Positions 15,231 to 24,665 of a DNA stretch of 64,000 nt are shown here, one piece after another. A program made the translations under genes and the position numbers. How positions within the stretch are numbered: position 1 is the first letter of the stretch; the number at the start of each line of letters is the position of its first letter. The stretch comes from Aromatoleum evansii (GTDB lineage Bacteria > Pseudomonadota > Gammaproteobacteria > Burkholderiales > Rhodocyclaceae). The notes beneath the pieces are model-generated. The model was not told where the DNA came from, searched no databases, and was given only the letters and a program-made list of their open reading frames with translations. The stretch spans positions 24,140 to 88,139 of the forward strand of contig NZ_WTVK01000022.1 in assembly GCF_012910805.1 (NCBI RefSeq), in the 5' to 3' direction.

Positions 15231-17780
15231 TCAATTGGCCGCGTAGCCCGGCGGGTGCCGGGCCCTCCGGGCGCCTCCCGGGCCGCGCTCCAGTTGGTAC
15301 CACGCCGCGGCGGCCGGGGCATCGAGCAGTCCCGCCAGCTCATCCGCCGCCATCGGGCGGCCGAACAGGTAGCCCTGGGCCTCATGGCAGCCGTGGCGGC
15401 GCAGCAGCGCCGCCTGCTCGACGGTTTCCACGCCCTCGGCGATCACCCGGTGATTGAGCGAGCGGGCGATCTGGATGACCGCGCGCGCGATCGCCCTGTC
15501 TTCCGCGTTGCTGCATACGTCGGTCACGAAGGAGCGGTCGATCTTCAGCTTGTTCAGCGGGAAGCGCTTGAGATAGGCCAGGCTCGAGTAGCCGGTGCCG
15601 AAATCGTCGATCGCGAGGCCGTAGCCGGCGCGTTTCAGCGCGTCGAGCACTTCGCGCGCCGCGTTCACGTCTTCCATGAGGGTCGATTCGGTGAGCTCGA
15701 GCTCGATCATGCCGGGCGCCACGCCGGTATCGCGCTGTACGGCAGCGAGCGTCGCGATGAGGTCCGAGCGGTAGATCTGTCTCCCCGACACGTTGATGCT
15801 CACCTGGATGGGCAGCCCCGCATCGCGCCAGCACCGCGCCTGGCGGAAGGCCTCGTGGATCACGTACTCGCCGATGGGCAGGATCAGGCCGCTTTCCTCG
15901 GCGACCGGGATGAAGCGGGCCGGGCTCACCGGCTCGCCGTCGCGCGGCGTCCAGCGCAGCAGGGCCTCGGCGCCGAATACGCGCCCGGTGCGCAGATTGA
16001 CCTGCGGCTGATAGACGAGGCCGAGTTCGTCGCGCCCCAGCGCCTGCCGCAGGCGGCCGTGCAGGACCAGGCGTTCGGCCGCCTTGGCGTTCATCTTCTC
16101 GTCGAAGTAGCTGAAGGTGCCGCGGCCGCATTCCTTCGAGTGATACATCGCCGTGTCGGCCTTCTGCAGCAGGGTGTCGAAATCCCGCCCGTCGCCGGGA
16201 AAGACCGCCACCCCGATCGAACCGCCGATGCTCAGCACCTGGCCCTCGATCTCGACCGGCGCCTCCATGCAGGCCTCGATCTTGCGGGCGACGCTCACGA
16301 CGTCCTCGGGGCTGGGAACGTGTTCCAGCAGGATCACGAACTCGTCGCCCCCTAGGCGGCTGATCATGTCGCTGCCGTACAGGGCATGGCGCAGGCGGTC
16401 GGCCACGGCGATCAGCAGCGCATCGCCCACCGGATGGCCGAGCGAGTCGTTCACGCGCTTGAAGTGGTCGAGGTCGAGGAACAGCAGGGCGAGGTGGTGA
16501 CCGGTGTGCAGGGCATGCTCTGCGGCCTGGGCGAAGCGCTCGCGCAGCAGGCTGCGGTTGGGCAACCCCGTGAGCGCGTCGTGGCGCGCGAGGAAGCGCA
16601 CGCGCTCCTCCGCCTGTCGGCGCCGCGTCACGTCCGAGAAGGCCCCGACGAAGTGCGCAACGCGCCCGGCGTCGTCGCGCACGACGGAGATCGACAGGCG
16701 TTTGGGATAGATTTCGCCGTTCTTGCGGCGGTCCCAGATCTCGCCCTCCCAGCGGTTCTCCGCCAGCAGGATCTCCCACATCCGGCGATAGAATTCGCCG
16801 TCGTGGCGCCCGGACTTGAGCAGGGCGGGCGTGCGGCCGATCACCTCCGCCGCGGCGTAGCCGGTGATGCGCGTGAAAGCCGAGTTCACGCTGATGATGC
16901 GGTTCTCCGCATCGCACATCATCAGCGCCTCGCTGCTGTTCTCGAACACCGTGCCCGCCAGTTCGAGCTGGCGCTGCTGTCGCTTGTGCGCGTCGATGTC
17001 CGAATACACCCAGATCGAACCGCCGTGGGGGCGCTGGGGGTCGAGCGGGCGGCCGATGCGGTAGCACCACATCTGCTGCCCGTCGCGCCGCTGCAGCAGC
17101 ACCTCGTCCTCGCTGAAACCCTGTGCTTCGAGCCGGTGATAGAGGCGGATGCCGTTCTCGCGCCAGTCGCGGTTCGACGGGTAGAGCATCGCGGTCTTCT
17201 GGCCGACCAGGTCCTGCGGTCCCGCATAGCCGAAGAGCTCCGCCATGCGCGGATTGCAGCGCAGGATCACGCGATCCTGGATATAGGCGATGCCGACGTG
17301 CGCGTTGTCGAAGATCACGCGCTGCTCGTCCAGCAGCTCCTGCAGGCGGCGCTCCGCCTCCTTGCGCTCGGTGATGTCCTGCAGGGTCTCGATCGCCCCG
17401 ATCACGCAGCCGCGCTCGTTGCGGATCGGCGCCGCGGTGAAATGCAGCCACATCCCGCCCTCGCCGAGGTGGGGGAAGAAGTCCTCCGCCTCGTAGCTGC
17501 CGGGGATGCTCTTCGACGGCCGATATTTGCCCGCGTAGTACGACGGGATGAGCATCTCGATGCATCCCGAGGCGACCAGGTCGGCCATGACGGGACGGCG
17601 CTCGGCGTAGAAGGGGCGCCACTGCTCCGTCGTGCCGACGATCTCTTCCGCGGATACGCCCAGCATCAGCTCGCACGCATGGTTCCAGTAGCGGACGCGG
17701 TGCTCGCCGTCTATGACGAAGGTTGCCACCGGCGAACCGTTGACCAGTTCGCCGACTCTTGTCTCCAGAATTTGAACCAT
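15231..17780 (-). CDS. PAS-PAS-PAS-GGDEF-EAL c-di-GMP protein
   Basis: An 849-residue cytoplasmic protein with no membrane helix. Three PAS segments lie at about 5-145, 150-275 and 280-400 (the last with NSAFTRITGYAAAEVIG), then GGDEF (about 410-575, intact SRLGGDEFVIL) and EAL (about 585-835). The EAL domain keeps EALLRW, ELTESTLMED, DDFGTGYSS and AEGVET, so phosphodiesterase activity is likely. The cyclase domain lacks the RxxD inhibitory site. I use the ATG at 17780 (MVQILETRV). An ATG at 17891 would add 37 atypical residues translated through an AT-rich stretch that looks like the promoter. The PAS part may bind heme, flavin or a small ligand; this cannot be decided here. Confidence 0.9.
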   Translation of the reverse strand: MVQILETRVGELVNGSPVATFVIDGEHRVRYWNHACELMLGVSAEEIVGTTEQWRPFYAERRPVMADLVASGCIEMLIPSYYAGKYRPSKSIPGSYEAEDFFPHLGEGGMWLHFTAAPIRNERGCVIGAIETLQDITERKEAERRLQELLDEQRVIFDNAHVGIAYIQDRVILRCNPRMAELFGYAGPQDLVGQKTAMLYPSNRDWRENGIRLYHRLEAQGFSEDEVLLQRRDGQQMWCYRIGRPLDPQRPHGGSIWVYSDIDAHKRQQRQLELAGTVFENSSEALMMCDAENRIISVNSAFTRITGYAAAEVIGRTPALLKSGRHDGEFYRRMWEILLAENRWEGEIWDRRKNGEIYPKRLSISVVRDDAGRVAHFVGAFSDVTRRRQAEERVRFLARHDALTGLPNRSLLRERFAQAAEHALHTGHHLALLFLDLDHFKRVNDSLGHPVGDALLIAVADRLRHALYGSDMISRLGGDEFVILLEHVPSPEDVVSVARKIEACMEAPVEIEGQVLSIGGSIGVAVFPGDGRDFDTLLQKADTAMYHSKECGRGTFSYFDEKMNAKAAERLVLHGRLRQALGRDELGLVYQPQVNLRTGRVFGAEALLRWTPRDGEPVSPARFIPVAEESGLILPIGEYVIHEAFRQARCWRDAGLPIQVSINVSGRQIYRSDLIATLAAVQRDTGVAPGMIELELTESTLMEDVNAAREVLDALKRAGYGLAIDDFGTGYSSLAYLKRFPLNKLKIDRSFVTDVCSNAEDRAIARAVIQIARSLNHRVIAEGVETVEQAALLRRHGCHEAQGYLFGRPMAADELAGLLDAPAAAAWYQLERGPGGARRARHPPGYAAN

Positions 17781-18243
17781 CTCGGATCGGGGTAAGTCAG
17801 TTGTTTTATAGGAATTATTTATGGGGTTATATAACGAACAGCTTACTGGCAACTTGCAGTCCGAGGCCAGCAAGTTGCGTACCTCCCTCATCTCGCCGTG
17901 AAACCCGCGAATTCAACGGCTTTTTCCGGGACAGTCGCGACCGTGGTGACAGTTTTGCGACATTTGCTATCAGCTTTGCCCCCTCCCGCGCGGACGCCGC
18001 GCCTGCGGATGTGCCGGATTGACAAGGTGAGAGCCTTGTAGCAATGAGGCTTTGCGCGGATTGGCGATTTCGCCGCGCAAACATACTGCGCTGCAAAAAC
18101 GGTGGAGAGCCCTCATTGAGGTGCGGGGGATTTTTTGCCACCATGCGCAGCGTTTCCTGTTGTTGATCCTATGTTGTCGTGGTCTTTCCTGCGCCCCGAC
18201 CCCGGGCGCGAAGCCGCTGTGAAGAACTCATGAGGAATTCCGG
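17781..18243. other. Intergenic promoter region between divergent GGDEF-EAL and aot genes
   Basis: The part next to 17790-17835 is strikingly AT-rich for this genome and contains TATAAA- and TATAAC-like hexamers on the minus strand, probably the promoter of the GGDEF-EAL gene. An inverted repeat TTTGCGCGG (18051-18059) and CCGCGCAAA (18073-18081) lies about 160 bp upstream of the arginine-type binding protein gene and is a possible operator or hairpin. No gene is supported in this stretch. Confidence 0.45.
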
Positions 18244-19035
18244 ATGAAAAAGACTGCACTGATCTTCGCCATGCTCGCCCTGACCGCGGGCGGCGCCTTC
18301 GCAAAGGACTGGAAGGAGATCCGCCTGGCGTCCGAGGGCGCCTACCCCCCGTTCAACATCACCGCCGCCGACGGTTCGCTGCAGGGCTTCGATGTCGATA
18401 TCGGCAACGCGCTGTGCGCCGAGATGAAGGCCAAGTGCACGTGGGTGAAACAGGAATGGGACGGCATGATCCCCGCGCTGGTCGCGCGCAAGTTCGACGC
18501 GATCATCGCGTCGATGTCGATCACCGATGAGCGCAAGGCCAAGGTCGATTTCACCGACAAGTACTACGCCTCGCCGCTGGCGCTGATCGCCAAGAGCGGC
18601 TCGCCGCTGCGTCCCGACACCGCCTCGCTGAAGGGCAAGAAGGTCGGCGTGCAGCGCGGCACCGTGTCGGACAACTTCGCCACCAAGTACTGGGAAGGCA
18701 AGGGTCCGGAGCTGGTCCGTTACGCCAAGCAGGATGAAGCCTACCTCGACCTGAAGTCGGGCCGTCTGGATGCGGCGTTCGCCGACTACCTCGAAGCCTA
18801 CGGCGGCTTCCTCACCAAGCCCGAGGGCCAGGGCTACGACGTCGCCGGCGATCGCCTGTTCGGCAAGAACGCCGAAGAGAAGGGCGTGATCGGCGAGGGC
18901 ATCGGCATCGCCGTGCGCAAGAAGGACAAGGAGCTGACCGCGCAGCTCAACAAGGCGCTCGCCGCCATCCGCGCCAACGGCAAGTACGAGGAAATCCGCA
19001 AGAAGTACTTCCCGATGGACATCTACGGCAACTGA
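18244..19035 (+). CDS. aotJ: Arginine/ornithine ABC transporter, periplasmic binding protein
   Basis: A 263-residue type II substrate-binding protein of the HisJ/ArgT/AotJ family. After a signal peptide (about 1-20, GGAFAKDW), the family signature IRLASEGAYPPFNITAADG opens the mature protein. GFDVDIGNALCAEMKAKCTWV and the second-lobe region SLKGKKVGVQRGTVSD follow. It should bind basic amino acids and deliver them to the two permeases encoded just downstream. Gene order J-Q-M-P-argR-aruF-aruG matches the Pseudomonas arginine/ornithine system, so arginine or ornithine is the likely ligand. A terminator after the gene suggests higher expression than the membrane genes. Confidence 0.9.
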   Translation: MKKTALIFAMLALTAGGAFAKDWKEIRLASEGAYPPFNITAADGSLQGFDVDIGNALCAEMKAKCTWVKQEWDGMIPALVARKFDAIIASMSITDERKAKVDFTDKYYASPLALIAKSGSPLRPDTASLKGKKVGVQRGTVSDNFATKYWEGKGPELVRYAKQDEAYLDLKSGRLDAAFADYLEAYGGFLTKPEGQGYDVAGDRLFGKNAEEKGVIGEGIGIAVRKKDKELTAQLNKALAAIRANGKYEEIRKKYFPMDIYGN

Positions 19036-19050
19036 TCGCCGCCAGGAAAG

Positions 19051-19085
19051 AAGCGCCGGATTGCACCCGCAAGCGGCGCTTTTTC
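19051..19085 (+). terminator. Intrinsic terminator/attenuator between aotJ and aotQ
   Basis: An AAGCGCCG/CGGCGCTT stem of 8 bp with a 15-base loop is followed at once by TTTTTC. Its position inside the operon is typical of ABC systems that make excess binding protein. Confidence 0.75.
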
Positions 19086-19114
19086 TTTTCCCGTTTTCCC
19101 GGAGTCAGTGAGCG

Positions 19115-19807
19115 ATGGATGCCCTGATCGAATACTCCCCCAGCCTGCTCGGCGGCGCGTGGGTCACCCTCAAGGTGGCGCTGCTGTCGCTGGTGCTGGC
19201 GGTCGCCAGCGGCCTGTTGGGGGCCGCGTGCAAGCTGTCGAACCTGCTGCCGCTGCGCCTGTGGACCATGCTCTACACGACGATCGTGCGCGGCGTGCCC
19301 GATCTCGTGATGATGCTGCTGGTGTTCTACGGCGGCCAGCTGCTGCTCAACGAGGTCATCGATTACTTCGAGTGGGAGTTCATCGAGATCAACCCCTTCG
19401 TCGCCGGCGTGCTGACGATCGGCTTCATCTTCGGCGCCTACTTCACCGAAACCTTCCGCGGCGCCTTCCTCTCCGTGTCCGCGGGCCAGCTCGAGGCCGG
19501 GCGCGCCTACGGCATGACCGGCTGGCAGGTGTTCCGCCGGATCATGTTTCCGCAAATGTTGCGCTTTGCGCTGCCCGGCATCGGCAACAACTGGCTCGTG
19601 TTGCTGAAGAGCACCGCCATCGTCTCGATGATCGGCCTCTCCGACATGACCTCGCTCGCCGACCAGGCGGGCCGCTCGACGCATCAGCCCTTCACCTTCT
19701 ACCTCGCCGTGTGCGCGCTCTACCTCGCGATGACGGCGGTGTCGGGCTACGTCCTCAACCGGATGACCACGCGCTACAACGTGGGCGTGCGCGAAGCCAA
19801 CGTCTGA
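19115..19807 (+). CDS. aotQ: Arginine/ornithine ABC transporter permease
   Basis: A 230-residue inner-membrane permease of the HisQ/ArtQ family with about five membrane helices. The permease signature for contact with the ATPase is visible as GAYFTETFRGAFLSVSAGQLEAGRAYGM, followed by the FRRIMFPQMLRFALPGIGNNW segment. The start at 19115 has GGAG upstream. Ten bases separate it from the next permease, so they are co-translated and form the heterodimeric channel. Confidence 0.9.
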   Translation: MDALIEYSPSLLGGAWVTLKVALLSLVLAVASGLLGAACKLSNLLPLRLWTMLYTTIVRGVPDLVMMLLVFYGGQLLLNEVIDYFEWEFIEINPFVAGVLTIGFIFGAYFTETFRGAFLSVSAGQLEAGRAYGMTGWQVFRRIMFPQMLRFALPGIGNNWLVLLKSTAIVSMIGLSDMTSLADQAGRSTHQPFTFYLAVCALYLAMTAVSGYVLNRMTTRYNVGVREANV

Positions 19808-19817
19808 CGGAGCCATC

Positions 19818-20552
19818 ATGGAACTGTTCGATTTCCAGGTCATCACCACCAGCCTGCCGGAGTTCTGGCGCGGCCTGCTGATGACGCTGCAGCTCACCGG
19901 CATCGCGCTGCTGGCCGGCTTCGCCGGCGCCGTGCCGCTGGCCGTGGCGCGCGTGTCGAAGAACCGCTGGGTGAGCGGCCCGGTCGCGGCCTACACCTAC
20001 TTCTTCCGCGGCACGCCGATGCTCGTGCAACTGCTGCTGATCTACTACGGCGCCGGCCAGTGGCAGTGGATGCAGGAGGCGTGGCAGGCGGGCCATCCCT
20101 TCTGGCTGCTGTTCCGCGAACCCTTCTTCTGCGCGCTGCTCGCCTTCGGCCTCAACACCTGCGCCTACACCATCGAGATCATCGCCGGCGCGATGCGCAA
20201 CACGCCCCACGGCGAGATCGAGGCCGCCAAGGCGATGGGCATGAGCCGCTACAAGGCGCTGCAGCGCATCGTGCTGCCGTCGTCGCTGCGCCGCATGCTG
20301 CCCTCGTACAGCAACGAGGTGATCCTGATGCTGCAGGGCTCGGCGATCGCCAGCGCGGTGACGCTGGTCGACATCACCGGCGCCGCGCGCAACGTGTACT
20401 CGCGCCATTTCGCACCCTTCGAGGCCTTCGTCTTCGCCGGCCTCGTCTACCTCGTGCTCACCTTCGTGCTGGTCGGGCTGTTCAAGTACGCCGAGGGCCG
20501 TTGGCTCGCGCATCTCGCGCCGCGCAAGGCCGGAAAGAAACTGGAGGCATAA
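19818..20552 (+). CDS. aotM: Arginine/ornithine ABC transporter permease
   Basis: A 244-residue permease of the HisM family, partner of the preceding gene. Visible family features are [20 protein letters not shown] near residues 55-75 and the coupling motif [29 protein letters not shown], then [21 protein letters not shown] good ribosome site precedes the ATG. The stop TAA shares its last base with a possible ATG of the ATPase gene (TAATG). Confidence 0.9.
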   Translation: MELFDFQVITTSLPEFWRGLLMTLQLTGIALLAGFAGAVPLAVARVSKNRWVSGPVAAYTYFFRGTPMLVQLLLIYYGAGQWQWMQEAWQAGHPFWLLFREPFFCALLAFGLNTCAYTIEIIAGAMRNTPHGEIEAAKAMGMSRYKALQRIVLPSSLRRMLPSYSNEVILMLQGSAIASAVTLVDITGAARNVYSRHFAPFEAFVFAGLVYLVLTFVLVGLFKYAEGRWLAHLAPRKAGKKLEA

Positions 20553-20665
20553 TGATGAATAACACCGCGACTCTCGGACGGATCAGCGTCGATGATACGC
20601 ACAACTCCCGTGCCAGGCAGGACGTGCTCAGAAGCGCTGGGCCCGCCGTCACGCAAGGAAACGCA

Positions 20666-21448
20666 ATGAACCAGACCGCTACCGTCGAACAGGTCCGCGT
20701 CGAAGACTTGCACAAGTCCTACGGCGACAACGAGGTGCTGAAGGGCGTGTCGCTGTCCGCGAACTCGGGCGACGTCATCAGCATCATCGGTTCCTCTGGC
20801 TCGGGCAAGAGCACCTGGCTGCGCTGCATCAACTTCCTCGAGAACCCCACCTCCGGCCGCATCGTCGTCGGCGGCAAGGAAGTGGGCCTGACGCGCAACC
20901 GCAAGGGCGACCTCGTCGTCGCCGACCCGAAGCAGTTGCAGCAGATCCGCACGCGGCTGTCGATGGTGTTCCAGCACTTCAACCTGTGGAGCCACATGAC
21001 GGTGCTGGAGAACGTCATCGAGGCGCCCATCCACGTGCTGGGCATCCCCAAGGCCGAGGTGATGGAGCGCGCCGAGCGCTACCTCGAGCGCGTGGGCGTG
21101 TGGAACCTCCGCAATGCCTACCCGGCCCACATGTCCGGTGGCCAGCAGCAGCGCGTCGCGATCGCGCGTGCGCTGGCGATGGAACCCTCGGTGCTGCTGT
21201 TCGACGAGCCGACCTCGGCGCTCGACCCGGAGCTCGTCGGCGAAGTGCTGAAGGTCATGCGCTCGCTCGCCGAGGAGGGGCGGACCATGCTCGTCGTCAC
21301 GCACGAGATGGGCTTCGCGCGCGAAGTCTCCAATCACGTGATCTTCGTCCATCGCGGCCGCGTGGAGGAGGAGGGCAATCCGAAGGAAGTGCTGGTGCGC
21401 CCGCAGAGCGAGCGACTGCAGCAGTTCCTGTCGGGCAGCCTGAAGTAA
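20666..21448 (+). CDS. aotP: Arginine/ornithine ABC transporter ATPase
   Basis: A 260-residue HisP-type ATPase. It has Walker [11 protein letters not shown]-loop in [16 protein letters not shown] signature MSGGQQQR, Walker [13 protein letters not shown] and the H-loop His in VVTHEMGF. The ATG at 20666 (AAGGAA upstream) gives the normal family start [20 protein letters not shown]. The frame is open further upstream to ATGs at 20552/20555, which follow a strong GGAGG site and would add up to 38 residues. That extension itself resembles a diverged copy of the same N-terminus, so the true start is uncertain. It energises import with the preceding J, Q and M proteins. Confidence 0.9.
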   Translation: MNQTATVEQVRVEDLHKSYGDNEVLKGVSLSANSGDVISIIGSSGSGKSTWLRCINFLENPTSGRIVVGGKEVGLTRNRKGDLVVADPKQLQQIRTRLSMVFQHFNLWSHMTVLENVIEAPIHVLGIPKAEVMERAERYLERVGVWNLRNAYPAHMSGGQQQRVAIARALAMEPSVLLFDEPTSALDPELVGEVLKVMRSLAEEGRTMLVVTHEMGFAREVSNHVIFVHRGRVEEEGNPKEVLVRPQSERLQQFLSGSLK

Positions 21449-21494
21449 TCGCGCGTTCGCGTCGGCGGACGAGCGCAGCCAAGGGGCGGCCACG

Positions 21495-22541
21495 ATGCGC
21501 TGGGACCGACCCGTCGACGCGGAGCGCGGTGCACCGCCGCTCGATGTCGCCGTGCTGCTGCTGCCGCCGGTGTCGCTCGGCACCCTGGGCGCCATCGTCG
21601 ACCCCTTCGTCGAGGCCAACCGGGTGGGCGGGCAGCGCTATTACGCCGTGCATCTCGTCTCGGCCGACGGCGCCCCGGTCGCACTGCCGGGCGGCGGACG
21701 CCTGTCGGTAGGCGGGGCTCTCTCGTCGCTGGTGCGTTGCGATGCCCTCGTCGTGGCCTCGGACCTGCACCAGCCCGGCGCCAACGCGGCGGACATCGTC
21801 TCGCAACTGAAGCGCATCGCGCGCGTCGGCGCCGCCTTCTGCGGCAACCGCGGCGGTGCCGGCTGGCTCGCGGCGGCGGGCCTGCTGGAAAACCGCCGTG
21901 TCGCCGTGCATTGGGAAGACATGACGCTCTACCGCGAGCGCCATCCCGAGCTGGTGCTGTGCGCGACCCTGTACGAGATCGACGCCGACCGCCTCACTGC
22001 CTCCAGCAGCCAGGCGACGCTCGACATGATGCTGTGCGTCATCGCGCAGCAGCTCTCGCCGCGGCTCGCCGACGACGTCGCACGCCAACTCGGGCTCGAC
22101 CGCATCCGCCCCGGCCACGAGAAACAGGCCGTGCCGGCGACGAGCCGCATCTCGCAGCATCCCCCGAAGCTCACCGAGGCGCTGCTGGTCATGGAAGCCA
22201 ACCTCGAGGAGCCGCTCGGCTCGGACGAGATCGCCGAATGCGTGGGCATCTCGCGCCGCCAGCTGGAGCGCCTGTTCAAGCAGAACCTCGACATCCTGCC
22301 GTCGCGCTACTACCAGGAACTGCGGCTCGAGCGCGCGCGCCAGCTCATCGTGCGCACGCAGCAGTCCATCGTGCAGATCGGCCTGTCCTGCGGCTTCTCG
22401 TCCGGCTCGCACTTCGCGACCGCCTACCGCGCCCATTTCGGCATCACGCCGCGCGAGGACCGCTCGCGCGCCACGCTCACCGGCAGCCAGGCAACGGAAA
22501 CCCGCGCCGCCGGCGCGCCCCCCACGGAGCCCTCATGCTGA
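21495..22541 (+). CDS. argR: AraC-family regulator, ArgR (Pseudomonas type)
   Basis: A 348-residue GlxA-type regulator: an N-terminal DJ-1/PfpI-like domain (about 15-190) and a C-terminal AraC pair of helix-turn-helix motifs (about 228-325: IAECVGISRRQLERLFKQ and QIGLSCGFSSGSHFATAYRAHFGITP). In Pseudomonas, ArgR of this family activates aot and aru genes in response to arginine. Here the gene sits exactly between the transporter and aruFG, supporting the same role. A Cys in the nucleophile-elbow region (AAFCGNRGG) is present, but enzymatic activity is not expected. It overlaps aruF by 7 bp. Confidence 0.87.
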   Translation: MRWDRPVDAERGAPPLDVAVLLLPPVSLGTLGAIVDPFVEANRVGGQRYYAVHLVSADGAPVALPGGGRLSVGGALSSLVRCDALVVASDLHQPGANAADIVSQLKRIARVGAAFCGNRGGAGWLAAAGLLENRRVAVHWEDMTLYRERHPELVLCATLYEIDADRLTASSSQATLDMMLCVIAQQLSPRLADDVARQLGLDRIRPGHEKQAVPATSRISQHPPKLTEALLVMEANLEEPLGSDEIAECVGISRRQLERLFKQNLDILPSRYYQELRLERARQLIVRTQQSIVQIGLSCGFSSGSHFATAYRAHFGITPREDRSRATLTGSQATETRAAGAPPTEPSC

Positions 22542-23548
22542 CGATCCGCCCCGCCCGGCTTTCCGACCTGGAAGCCCTGGCCGAGACCGCGGCGCGCGCC
22601 GGCGCACCCGACGTCTCGCTGCCGAACGACCCCAGGCTGCTCGAACGCCTGATCGCCCTGAGCGAGGACTCGTTCGCCGCCGACATCGACTTCCCCGGCG
22701 AGGAGCAGTACCTGCTCGTCGCCACCGACGACGATGCGCTCGTCGGTGCGATGCTGGTCGCCGCCGCCGCGGGCTATCCCGGCGCCGACTACTCCTTCCG
22801 CAACGAGACCATCATCCATGCCTCGCCCGAGCTGGGCGTGAATCACCGCATGTATGCACTGACGCTCAGCCACGAGCTCTCCGGCTTCACGCTGCTGCGC
22901 CCGCCGCTGGTGGCCCATGATGGCCGCCGCGCCCGTGTCGAGCGCGCGCTCGTGCAGGCCGCGCTGGCCTTCATTGCGGCGCATCCCGGGCGCTTTGCCG
23001 AAGACCTGATCGCGCCGCTGCCGGGCATGGTCGACGACGAGGGCGAATCGCCGTTCTGGTCCGCCGTCGGCAGCAAGTTCTTCGGCGTCTCCTACCGCGA
23101 GGCCGAGCGGCTGGCGCTGGGCAAGGACCGCAGCTTCATGGCTGAGCTGATGCCGCACCATCCCATCTACGTGCCGCTGCTCCCCGAGGGCGCGCAGAAC
23201 GTGCTCGGCCAGACCCGCGCCGGCTACATGCCGACCTACGGCCTGCTGATCGACGAGGGCTTCGAGGCCGAACGCTACGTGGATGTGTTCGACGGCGGGC
23301 CGACCTTCTGCGTCAAGCGCGGGCTGGCGCGCTCCATCCGCGTCGCGCAGCAGCTTCCGCTGGTGGTGGATGGCACCATCGGGCGCAGCGAACCCGAATG
23401 CCTGCTTGCGAACGGGGAAGCGAGCCGCTTCCGCGCCGTGCTCGCGCCCGCGCTGCGGCGCCCCGACGGCCGCCTCGCGACGACCGCGGATGCTGCGAGC
23501 CGGCTCGAACTGATCGACGACGACGAGGTGTGCTGTGTCCCGGCATGA
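22535..23548 (+). CDS. aruF: Arginine/ornithine N-succinyltransferase, alpha subunit
   Basis: A 337-residue subunit of the enzyme that transfers succinyl from succinyl-CoA to L-arginine, first step of the AST pathway. The sequence starts IRPARLSDLEALAETA and contains the family segments FPGEEQYLLVATDD, YRMYALTLSHEL-like HRMYALTLSHELSG, FWSAVGSKFFGVSYREAERL and MPHHPIYVPLLPEGAQ. The ATG at 22535 lies inside argR and the 3' end overlaps aruG by 14 bp, so the three are translationally coupled. The remaining AST genes (astB, C, D, E) are not in the window. Confidence 0.9.
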   Translation: MLTIRPARLSDLEALAETAARAGAPDVSLPNDPRLLERLIALSEDSFAADIDFPGEEQYLLVATDDDALVGAMLVAAAAGYPGADYSFRNETIIHASPELGVNHRMYALTLSHELSGFTLLRPPLVAHDGRRARVERALVQAALAFIAAHPGRFAEDLIAPLPGMVDDEGESPFWSAVGSKFFGVSYREAERLALGKDRSFMAELMPHHPIYVPLLPEGAQNVLGQTRAGYMPTYGLLIDEGFEAERYVDVFDGGPTFCVKRGLARSIRVAQQLPLVVDGTIGRSEPECLLANGEASRFRAVLAPALRRPDGRLATTADAASRLELIDDDEVCCVPA

Positions 23549-24587
23549 ACAGGCTTCCCTTCCCGCTTCCGCCGGACGCTTCATCGTGCGCGTCGCGCGT
23601 GCGGACGACGCCGCGGCCTTCCATGCGCTCGTGATCGAGGCGGACGGCGCGCTCGAGCGCCATGCCGAATCGCCCGAGGCCAGCCGCGCGACGCTGGAGC
23701 GGGTGGAGCGCAGCCTGGCCGGCAAGGCGAGCGACGCAGAGCGCGGCTACATGCTGCTGCTGGAAGATTGCGCGAGCGGCGAAGTCGCCGGCTGCGTGCA
23801 GCTCGTGTGCAGCATCGGCCTCGACCAGCCGTTCTACGACTACCGCCTGGGCAAGATCGTCCATTCCAGCTCGCGCCTGCAGTCCTGGCGCTGCCACGAC
23901 GTCCTGTACCTGTGCAACGACCTCACCGGCTGCAGCGAACTGCACAGCCTGTACGTGCGCCGCGCCGCGCGTGGCATGGGCGGCGCGGCGCTGCTGACCA
24001 AGGCGGCGCAGCTTTTCATCGCCGGCCGACTGGCCGAATTCGCCCCGCGTACCATCATCGAGATGCACGGCGTGCGCGGTCCCGACGACACCTCGCCTTT
24101 CTGGGAAGCGGTCGGGCGGCACTTCTTCAAGGTCGACCAGCGCGGTGCCGAGCGCCTCGTCGCGCAGGGTCGCAAGGCCTTCATCGCCGAGCTGATGCCC
24201 AAGCACCCGGTCTACCTGAGCCTGCTGCCCGAATCGGCGCAGGCCACCGTCGGCGGCATTCACCCGGTCGTCGCCGGACTCGTGCCGCTGCTGGAGCAGG
24301 ATGGCTTCCACTTCGAGAACCATGTGGACATCTTCGATGCGGGCATGGTGCTGGAGGCGCACACGCGCACGCTCAACGGTGTCGCGAACAGCCGCGAGCT
24401 GCTTGCGGACGCCGACGAGGCGGGCGAGGGCGCGCAGACATGGTGGCTCGCGGCCGGGGAAGGGGAGGGCTTCCGCGTGATGGTGGGAGCGGGCGCGCCC
24501 GAGGGCGAATGCCTGAGCATTTCGCCGGAGGTAATGCGCCGACTCGGAATGGTCGCCGGCGGCAAGGTCCGCGCGCTGGCGGTGTAG
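23535..24587 (+). CDS. aruG: Arginine/ornithine N-succinyltransferase, beta subunit
   Basis: A 350-residue paralogue of the preceding subunit with GTG start. Key segments are VRVARADDAAAFHALV, FYDYRLGKIVHSS, the acetyl-CoA-type region ELHSLYVRRAARGMGGAALL, FWEAVGRHFFKVDQRGAERL and MPKHPVYLSLLPESAQ. It should form the heteromeric succinyltransferase with AruF. It is the last gene of the aot-argR-aru block; a REP-like arm follows directly. Confidence 0.9.
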   Translation: MSRHEQASLPASAGRFIVRVARADDAAAFHALVIEADGALERHAESPEASRATLERVERSLAGKASDAERGYMLLLEDCASGEVAGCVQLVCSIGLDQPFYDYRLGKIVHSSSRLQSWRCHDVLYLCNDLTGCSELHSLYVRRAARGMGGAALLTKAAQLFIAGRLAEFAPRTIIEMHGVRGPDDTSPFWEAVGRHFFKVDQRGAERLVAQGRKAFIAELMPKHPVYLSLLPESAQATVGGIHPVVAGLVPLLEQDGFHFENHVDIFDAGMVLEAHTRTLNGVANSRELLADADEAGEGAQTWWLAAGEGEGFRVMVGAGAPEGECLSISPEVMRRLGMVAGGKVRALAV

Positions 24588-24591
24588 GAAC

Positions 24592-24640
24592 GTAGGGCGG
24601 TGGATCGGCGGGACGCGCTTTGCTCCTCCCTCCCCACGTT
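24592..24640 (+). repeat. Degenerate REP-like element after aruG
   Basis: CGTAGGGCGGTGGATCGGCG followed by CTTTGCTCCTCCCTCCCC resembles a compacted form of the two arms at 4096-4194, with the centre removed. It separates the arginine block from the HEPN-MNT pair. Confidence 0.5.
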
Positions 24641-24665
24641 TGTGCCTTTACGCACAAACGATCGT

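Noticed and set aside
17781..17891. N-terminal extension of the PAS-GGDEF-EAL protein to the ATG at 17891
   Set aside because: The extra residues run through an AT-rich promoter-like stretch and do not resemble a domain; the ATG at 17780 fits better, though this is not certain.
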